64,000 bases of DNA from CBDAUN01 sp965214615 (lineage in GTDB: Bacteria > Pseudomonadota > Gammaproteobacteria > Arenicellales > JAJDZL01): NCBI GenBank assembly GCA_965214615.1, contig OZ243952.1:1054001-1118000 (forward strand), given 5' to 3'. Below the pieces are notes generated by a model. That model was not told where the DNA came from. It worked only from the letters and a program-made list of their open reading frames with translations, and did no database searches. A program made the position numbers and the translations under genes. This document shows, in pieces, positions 58,155 through 64,000 of this stretch; within the stretch, counting starts at the first letter, position 1; each line of letters opens with the position of its first letter.

Positions 58155-59129
58155 CTATCTCGGATAGTGGCAAGTCAGAGTATGGCTGGCTCCGACAGTC
58201 GTCAGGCCCGGCTGAATCTGATCGCAGGATTCGCCGCGGAAAGGACATCGGGTATGAAATTCGCACCCCGGCGGGCGATTGATCGGACTGGGTATTTCGC
58301 CGTGCAGTTCGATGCGCTGCATGTCTGCATCAGGATCAGGCTTCGGACTGGCTGAAAGCAGCGCCAAAGTATATGGGTGCCGCGGCCTGGAAAAAATTTC
58401 TGCGGTCTCGCCCTGTTCCACAATGCAGCCCAGATACATGATCGCGATCTTGTCTGAAATATGCCGTACAACGTTCAGATTATGGGTGATCACGAGTATG
58501 CTGACTCCGAGCCGGTCCTGCAGTTGATTCATCAGGTTTAGAATTTCACCCTGAACAGAAACGTCTAGGCCGGCAGTCGGTTCGTCGGCGATGATCAAGC
58601 TCGGATTGAGTGCCAGGGCCCGGGCAATGCCCACCCGTCTCGCCTGGCCGCCGCTCAGTTCATGAGGGTAGCGGTCTGCGAAATCTTTCGGCAGCCCGAC
58701 AAGCTCAAGTAATCGCGCGCTGAAGTCGCGCTTGTCGACTGCCGGTGTTCGGTGAATGATTGCAGGCTCGGTAATAATGGACTTGACAGTAAGCCGGGGA
58801 CTCAATGAGCCTACCGCATTCTGCCAGATATAGCCTACTTTTCGGCGATACGCACGCAGTGCCTGGGTGTCCATCGCTGACACATCTTCGCCGTCGAACC
58901 GAATCGATCCGTCGCTAATGCGCTCAAGTCCTGCGACGGCGAGAGCCAGTGTCGACTTGCCAGCCCCGCTTTCGCCTACTAGGGCAAGGGTTTGTCCTCG
59001 TTCGACGCTGATGCTTGCATTTCGAACCGCATCAATCGATGAAGGCGACGAACGCTCGATGAATGCCCGCAACGCCGACTTCACCGGAAATGTGACACGT
59101 AGGCCGCTGACTTCCAAAACCGCTGTCAT
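58155..59129 (-). CDS. dppF: Dipeptide/oligopeptide ABC importer ATPase, DppF-like
   Basis: This ATPase of about 324 residues has Walker A GESGAGKST, the Q-loop YIWQNAVGS, the signature LSGGQARRVGIARAL, Walker B LIIADEPTAGLD and the switch HNLNVV. It ends with the Cys motif CEFHTRCPFRGESC typical of the Opp/Dpp ATPases. The start at 59129 overlaps the dppD stop as ATGA; an in-frame extension to 59147 is less likely. It supplies energy to DppBC together with DppD. Confidence 0.92.
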   Translation of the reverse strand: MTAVLEVSGLRVTFPVKSALRAFIERSSPSSIDAVRNASISVERGQTLALVGESGAGKSTLALAVAGLERISDGSIRFDGEDVSAMDTQALRAYRRKVGYIWQNAVGSLSPRLTVKSIITEPAIIHRTPAVDKRDFSARLLELVGLPKDFADRYPHELSGGQARRVGIARALALNPSLIIADEPTAGLDVSVQGEILNLMNQLQDRLGVSILVITHNLNVVRHISDKIAIMYLGCIVEQGETAEIFSRPRHPYTLALLSASPKPDPDADMQRIELHGEIPSPINRPPGCEFHTRCPFRGESCDQIQPGLTTVGASHTLTCHYPR

Positions 59130-60094
59130 GACGCCACTCGGTGGCACTTTGCGCGGTGCAGATCGCCGAGTGCGACAACCGGAGGCGCATTGTCATGGCA
59201 TTTCTCCATGACGGATGCGCACCGGTTGGAAAAAATACAGCCTGATGGAAGATTGACCAAATCGGGAATTTCTCCTGGTATTACCGGCAGATCCCTGGTC
59301 TTGGCTTGGATCCCCGCCGGGTCGCACTCCAGCAGTTTGCGCGTGTAAGGGTGCGAAGGTCTGTGAAAGACATCGCGGACTTCGCCTTGCTCAACGACTT
59401 CGCCGGCATACATGACCACAATGAAATCGCATAGTTCGGCAATGACCCCGAGATGGTGCGAGATGAACAGAATAGAGCACCCTATGCGCTCTTTCAGATC
59501 TTTGAGCAGGTGAATGATCTGCACTTCAAGCGTCGCGTCTAGGGCGGTGGTCGGCTCATCGGCAATGAGTAGCGCCGGTTGAGCCTGGACGGCCATCGCG
59601 ATAGAAATTCGCTGCAGCATCCCGCCGGAGAACTGATGCGGATACTGCCTTATGCGTGACTGCGGGTCCGCGATTCCGACTTCCTCCATTATTTTCAGCG
59701 AGCGCGCCAGCTTGTCTTGATAGGAACCGGCTGTTCGATATTGAACATCGATCATCTGACGCTGAATCGACAGTACCGGGTTGAGTGTCGTCATCGGGTC
59801 TTGAAACACCGTGCAAATCCGATTGCCTCGCACTTTGCGCATGCCGCGGTCGTCAAGGTCCGCCAGATTGACACCTTCGAAATCCAGTGTTCCGCCGCTG
59901 ATGGCTGCGTTGTGCGGCAGCAACCGAATGATCGATGACACAAGCGTAGATTTACCGCAGCCGCTCTCGCCGACGATTCCGACAATTGAACGGCTCGGAA
60001 CCTCGATACAGACGCGGCGCAGCGCTTGCAGCTGTCCCGAGCTTGTGCGGTAGTCAACCGAAAGGTCGTTGATTGCAAGTACAGGTGCAGTCAA
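59126..60094 (-). CDS. dppD: Dipeptide/oligopeptide ABC importer ATPase, DppD-like
   Basis: This 322-residue ATPase has Walker A GESGCGKST, CTVFQDPMTTLNPVL, the signature FSGGMLQRISIAMA, Walker B LLIADEPTTALD and the C-terminal Cys motif CIFSNRCASVMEKC. It pairs with DppF in the heterodimeric ATPase. The start is a TTG that shares two bases with the dppC stop, a translationally coupled arrangement. Confidence 0.92.
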   Translation of the reverse strand: MTAPVLAINDLSVDYRTSSGQLQALRRVCIEVPSRSIVGIVGESGCGKSTLVSSIIRLLPHNAAISGGTLDFEGVNLADLDDRGMRKVRGNRICTVFQDPMTTLNPVLSIQRQMIDVQYRTAGSYQDKLARSLKIMEEVGIADPQSRIRQYPHQFSGGMLQRISIAMAVQAQPALLIADEPTTALDATLEVQIIHLLKDLKERIGCSILFISHHLGVIAELCDFIVVMYAGEVVEQGEVRDVFHRPSHPYTRKLLECDPAGIQAKTRDLPVIPGEIPDLVNLPSGCIFSNRCASVMEKCHDNAPPVVALGDLHRAKCHRVAS

Positions 60095-60927
60095 AATGTC
60101 CTTCTCAGCTTCGGGTCAATGTAGTCGCGCATGCTTTCACCGAAAAATGTGAACCCCAAAGTGATGAGTACAAGAGGAATGCTGCCGGCGATAATGGGCC
60201 ACGGCGTCACCCGAATCAGCGAGAACCCGTCGTTCATGATGCTTCCCCATGAAGGTGTCGGAGGCTTGACGCCCATTCCGAGAAAGCTAAGTCCTGCTTC
60301 AAGCGCAATGACCGTCGGAATGTCCATGGATGCGAGAATCAGCAATGGCCCTGTGATATTCGGCAGTACATGCATGCCGAGCATGCGCACCGTCGATGCG
60401 CCCATCACTTGCTCGGCCTTGATGAACTCGTTGGACTTGATCGAAAGCGTCTGGGTGCGGACGACTCGCCCGTAAACCGGTATCGTAGTGACGATGATCA
60501 CGGCGATCACCGTGGTCAGGGACGGGCCGACCAGTGCGACTGTTGCCAATGCGAACATCACCGTCGGAAATGAGCGCACCGTGTCAAAGAACAGCAAGAT
60601 CGACTTGTCGAGCCAGCGCGGGCCGAAGCCGGCAGCCATGCCAAGCCCGATTCCTGCAAGCAAGGCCGCTCCGATCGATAAAAGAGCAACGCCGAGCGCC
60701 ACTTGCCCGCCATACAGGACTCTCGAAAAAAGATCGCGTCCGAGTTGATCGGTGCCTAGAAGGTGGTTCAGCGACGGCCCTTGCAGCCGGTCGGCGATAT
60801 TGAGTGCGACCGGGTCGTATGGTGCCACAACGCCTGCGAGCGCCGCGCCGAGCACGATGATCACGACCAACACCAGGCCGAGCAGTCCGGTCGGCTCTTT
60901 CGCCAGGCGTGCAATTACACGAATCAT
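60091..60927 (-). CDS. dppC: Dipeptide/oligopeptide ABC importer permease, DppC-like
   Basis: This permease of about 278 residues opens with VIARLAKEPTGLLGLVLVVI and the conserved HLLGTDQLGRDLFSRVLYGG. It has the ATPase-contact loop EQVMGASTVRMLGMHVLPNI and ends ESMRDYIDPKLRRTF. About six membrane segments are visible. The ATG at 60927 overlaps the dppB stop as ATGA; an in-frame GTG lies at 60957. It forms the channel with DppB. Confidence 0.92.
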   Translation of the reverse strand: MIRVIARLAKEPTGLLGLVLVVIIVLGAALAGVVAPYDPVALNIADRLQGPSLNHLLGTDQLGRDLFSRVLYGGQVALGVALLSIGAALLAGIGLGMAAGFGPRWLDKSILLFFDTVRSFPTVMFALATVALVGPSLTTVIAVIIVTTIPVYGRVVRTQTLSIKSNEFIKAEQVMGASTVRMLGMHVLPNITGPLLILASMDIPTVIALEAGLSFLGMGVKPPTPSWGSIMNDGFSLIRVTPWPIIAGSIPLVLITLGFTFFGESMRDYIDPKLRRTF

Positions 60928-61868
60928 AGCGATGCTCGAATTCTCGGATCGAGCCACGCGTTGACCAGATCCGACAGCGTCGTGCTTGCAACAAAAAGTA
61001 TCGTGCTGGCCAGTACCGATCCCATTACAACCGGGTAGTTTCTTGTGATTACCGAATCGTAGATCAGCTTGCCGATGCCCGGTCGCGCGAACACGATTTC
61101 GGTCAGCAGCGCTGCTGAAAGCAAATACCCCATGCCGACACCGATGACCGATACCGTCGGCAGAATGGCCAGTTTCAGCGCGTATCCGTAAACCACCTTT
61201 CGTTCGGAAAGTCCGTAGGCGCGAGCGGTACGGATATGGTTTTCCTCGATGACTTCAAGCATTGATGCACGTACCAGTCGGGCGAGGTAGCCAATCCAGG
61301 CCAGACCGATGGAAAAAGCCGGCAGGACAAGATGCGCAAGCATATCCGCCAGGTTGCCCTTATCGCCCGCACCCACTGCCGGAAACCAGCGAAGCGTGAC
61401 TGCAAATATCAACAGCGAATACAGGGCGACGACAAACGATGGCGCCGCAATGAATGAAATCGACAAGATTCCGCTGATCCGATCCGACAAGGTATTGCGA
61501 TGCAGCGCGGAATAGCAGCCGAGCGGTATGCCGATCAGGCTCGCAAACGTAATCGCGGTGAAGATCAGCCACAGCGTATGCGGCAATTGGCTGAAAACAA
61601 TTTGAGCCACCGGGCGATTGGTAATGACATCCATGCCCAGATCGCCTTTGAGCAGATTTGCGAAGAATTGCAAAACCTGAACCGGCAGCGGCAGGTCAAG
61701 TCCGAGACGCGCCGACATGGCGGCAATCAGTTCGGGGGTCGCGCGCGGGCCTAGAAGAATCCTTGCGGGGTCCCCAGGCACCATGTGAATCATGAGAAAG
61801 AGCAAGGTCACAGCGAGTATCACGATGACAATGCTCAGCCCGAGCCGCTTTAGAATGTACAGAAGCAT
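60924..61868 (-). CDS. dppB: Dipeptide/oligopeptide ABC importer permease, DppB-like
   Basis: This 314-residue permease has the N-terminal membrane segment LSIVIVILAVTLLFLMIHM, then the family motif PGDPARILLGPRATPELIAA. The ATPase-contact loop is RTARAYGLSERKVVYGYALK, and it ends VNAWLDPRIRASL. It is the first gene of the minus-strand dppBCDF-cocE operon. The usual periplasmic binding protein gene is not next to it within the window, so its ligand is unknown. The divergent promoter region holds an inverted repeat. Confidence 0.92.
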   Translation of the reverse strand: MLLYILKRLGLSIVIVILAVTLLFLMIHMVPGDPARILLGPRATPELIAAMSARLGLDLPLPVQVLQFFANLLKGDLGMDVITNRPVAQIVFSQLPHTLWLIFTAITFASLIGIPLGCYSALHRNTLSDRISGILSISFIAAPSFVVALYSLLIFAVTLRWFPAVGAGDKGNLADMLAHLVLPAFSIGLAWIGYLARLVRASMLEVIEENHIRTARAYGLSERKVVYGYALKLAILPTVSVIGVGMGYLLSAALLTEIVFARPGIGKLIYDSVITRNYPVVMGSVLASTILFVASTTLSDLVNAWLDPRIRASL

Positions 61869-62400
61869 TGAACTGGAAATGACTTAAAGTAGAATCGGGT
61901 TTGTAGCGCGGACCATTTCTCGATTGTCCGCAGTCCCGGCTGCTGAACCGGTTTCGGTTACGCGTTCAAACGCAATGGCTCAGCAAATTATACAGATTGC
62001 GAACGGCAGTATTGACAGCCTCCCCGATTCGGAAATGTGCCGATTCACCCGCAACCGCAGCTTTCAGCCGCTCAATCAACCTAACGCTCGCCGAGGATCG
62101 GGTGCATGACGCGAACCTGCTGACGACAGATGAGACGCTGTCCTGCGCGTAAAATACTGATCGGTAAATTTCGAGCTATTTTGAGGATTCTGCGCATTTG
62201 CCGGCTTGATGAAACTGCAATTTGTCGATTGACCCTGCGGTACAAGGATTTCTGTCGTTGTACAATCCCTAATTTCCGGCAGGGGCGCTTTGACCTTGCA
62301 GACTATCCAGCGGGAGCGGAAAATTTGATTCAGCCGAATGATTGTTGTTGCGTTTGTCTGCGATTAGATTGTTTTTTGCAAGCTGGTGATCTGGCCAAGC
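61869..62400. other. Divergent regulatory region between dppB and the second CocE-type gene
   Basis: No supported gene is present. GTACAA and TTGTAC face each other across 12 bp at 62240-62263, a possible operator between two divergent units. No clear promoter boxes are seen. Confidence 0.45.
62240..62263. promoter_or_regulatory. Inverted repeat GTACAA-N12-TTGTAC
   Basis: These exact 6-bp arms lie 138 bp before the second CocE-type gene, in the divergent spacer. It may bind a shared regulator of the Dpp operon and the hydrolase. Confidence 0.3.
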
Positions 62401-64000
62401 ATGATGAGCGACTGCAACGTTAAGAATATCGAACATTGTCCGATTCGGATGTCAGACGGTGTGCGCTTATCCGCGCGAATCTGGCTGCCGGATTGTGCGC
62501 CCGAGACGCCGGTGCCGGCAATACTTGAGTACATCCCGTACCGAAAACGCGACATGGTCAGAGTACGGGACGAACGAAACCATGTCTATTTCGCCCAATG
62601 CGGATTCGCTTCGGTCAGGGTCGACATGCGCGGTTCCGGCGATTCCGAAGGCGTGATGGTCGACATGTATGAAAAGTCAGAGCTGTCTGATGCGGTGGAA
62701 ATCATCCAATGGCTGGCCGCTCAGAAGTGGTGCAACGGCGCAGTCGGCATGATGGGCACATCATGGGGAGGCACGAGTAGCCTGCAGGCTGCGCTGCTCG
62801 GCAAACCGCCTGAACTTAAAGCGATCATCGCGGTATGCGCTACTGACAATCGGTTCTGCGATGACATTCATTACAGCGGCGGATGCGTGCTGACCGATAC
62901 GCTGGAGTGGGGAGCGACGCTTCCTGCGATCCTTGCTTCTCCGCCCGACCCGATGATTGTCGGCGACAATTGGAGGGAGTTATGGATGCGCAGGCTCGAG
63001 CACCTTGAATTTCCCCTTGAAAAATGGCTTGAGCATCAAAAGTTTGACGAATATTGGCAGTTTGGCTCGGTATCGCAGTCACAGCAGTCGATGGACTGCC
63101 CTGCATTGCTGATCGGCGGATGGTGTGATCGCTATAGCAACACCGTGATGAACCTGATGCAGCAGAAAGGCGAAAATTGCTGGGGGATTGTCGGACCCTG
63201 GGGACACCATTACCCCGACCAGGCATCTCCCGGACCTGCGATGCAATTTCAAAGACTGGCCGTGCAATGGTGGAATTACTGGCTCAAGGGCATCAAGAAC
63301 GGCATCGACAGCCAGCCGAAACTGCGGCTATGGCTTCAGACATACGATACGCCCGGTGACCGGATCGATCGGCGCAGCGGATTTTGGACAGCGTTTCGAA
63401 GCTGGCCGTCCGATGCGGTTGCTACTCAAACCTACCATCTCGGCAACGGCAGATTGAACGTCCGGCGATGCAAGTCCGAGCAGACGGCAATTGTGCCGTT
63501 CGACTTGCGAGTCGGAAGATGTTCCGGCGATACTGGATATTTCGGGCGAAGCGGCGGATTGGCGCTAGACCAGCAGTCGGAAGATGATCTGTGCCTGACA
63601 TTCGACACCGATGAGCTTAAGGCACCGCTTGACATTGTCGGCTCGGCAACCCTTGTCCTTGTGCTCGAGTCGAGCAAGCCGGCGGCGCAATGCGCGGCGA
63701 GATTGTGCGATGTCGCGCCGGACGGGAGTGTTGCGAGAATCGGATTTGCTGTGAGAAACCTCGCACTCGACGACGAATTCAAATCCGAGGTGCAGCTTGG
63801 CGCGGGCAAGAAAATACGGTGCGCGATCCGGTTTCCCAATACGGCATACCGAGTCAAGGCCGGTCACAAGCTCAGATTGGCAATTTCCGGATCATATTGG
63901 CCTTTGGCTTGGCCCAATGCAGAACCTGCCGAATCGAAGATCTACTTGAATGATTGTCGCCTGAATGTTCCGGCGGCGCCGGATTGCGAGCCTGCTGCGA
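62401..64000 (+). CDS. CocE/NonD family hydrolase, second copy, 3' end beyond the window
   Basis: The frame is open from ATG 62401 (a second ATG follows at 62404) to the window edge, giving about 533 residues. It has the same layout as the hydrolase at 56139: RMSDGVRLSARIWLPDCAPE, SVRVDMRGSGDSEG, the nucleophile elbow GTSWGGTSS, the acid in GGWCDRYSN and the His in GPWGHHYPDQ. The jelly-roll domain has begun by the edge. The two proteins are paralogues on either side of the Dpp importer genes. They probably act on related imported substrates with different specificity. Confidence 0.88.
   Translation, partial: MMSDCNVKNIEHCPIRMSDGVRLSARIWLPDCAPETPVPAILEYIPYRKRDMVRVRDERNHVYFAQCGFASVRVDMRGSGDSEGVMVDMYEKSELSDAVEIIQWLAAQKWCNGAVGMMGTSWGGTSSLQAALLGKPPELKAIIAVCATDNRFCDDIHYSGGCVLTDTLEWGATLPAILASPPDPMIVGDNWRELWMRRLEHLEFPLEKWLEHQKFDEYWQFGSVSQSQQSMDCPALLIGGWCDRYSNTVMNLMQQKGENCWGIVGPWGHHYPDQASPGPAMQFQRLAVQWWNYWLKGIKNGIDSQPKLRLWLQTYDTPGDRIDRRSGFWTAFRSWPSDAVATQTYHLGNGRLNVRRCKSEQTAIVPFDLRVGRCSGDTGYFGRSGGLALDQQSEDDLCLTFDTDELKAPLDIVGSATLVLVLESSKPAAQCAARLCDVAPDGSVARIGFAVRNLALDDEFKSEVQLGAGKKIRCAIRFPNTAYRVKAGHKLRLAISGSYWPLAWPNAEPAESKIYLNDCRLNVPAAPDCEPAA

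Overview
The window reads as a moderately GC-rich proteobacterial chromosome segment. An alphaproteobacterium or a related marine or host-associated lineage fits best, because NMG-pathway genes, GlxA-type and GcvA-type regulators, non-pyrrolysine MttB proteins and GcvT paralogues occur together. That placement is inference, since no rRNA or marker gene is present. Genes are dense, Shine-Dalgarno sites are often good (AGGAGG-like), and many operons have ATGA or near-zero gene junctions. The only RNA gene called with confidence is tRNA-Thr(CGU).

Layout. 0-6 kb: a truncated efflux adaptor, an M28 peptidase, a DUF1330 protein, an esterase, and a rearranged Rpn-type nuclease locus carrying a partial second nuclease, a partial second esterase and several orphan palindromes. 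6.7-15.2 kb: a corrinoid C1 module (corrinoid protein, methylcorrinoid:THF-type methyltransferase, Fe-S corrinoid activator, D-aminoacylase), followed on the other strand by a GlxA-type regulator and a HyuA-type hydantoinase/oxoprolinase. 16-20.5 kb: tRNA-Thr, a GcvA-like LysR regulator, an oxidoreductase with a SAF domain, and small accessory genes. 21-28.6 kb: an unusual operon joining a molybdopterin oxidoreductase, its 4x[4Fe-4S] partner, a UroD-type methyltransferase, a second corrinoid protein and a cytochrome-b-like membrane protein, with a kinase-like/cold-shock fusion and a CDGSH protein downstream. 29.7-35.4 kb: a 1789-residue Calx-beta autotransporter. An octanucleotide tandem repeat abuts the -10 box of a near-consensus promoter upstream of it.

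35.7-56 kb is the most coherent block. It contains gmaS-mgsABC (N-methylglutamate pathway for methylamine), hypB-hypA nickel chaperones with no hydrogenase in the window, two adjacent ureohydrolases of which one keeps and one has lost the metal ligands, a PotABC/PotD-type ABC importer, a DUF1989-GcvT fusion, an MttB-like methyltransferase and a second GcvT. I infer a nickel-dependent heteromeric hydrolase for a (methylated) guanidino compound. Its importer and its methylamine/C1 disposal route would be encoded alongside. 56-64 kb carries a Dpp-type ABC operon and two CocE/NonD hydrolases. The shared theme is uptake and demethylation of N-methyl and guanidino compounds, with one-carbon units passed to corrinoid and tetrahydrofolate carriers.
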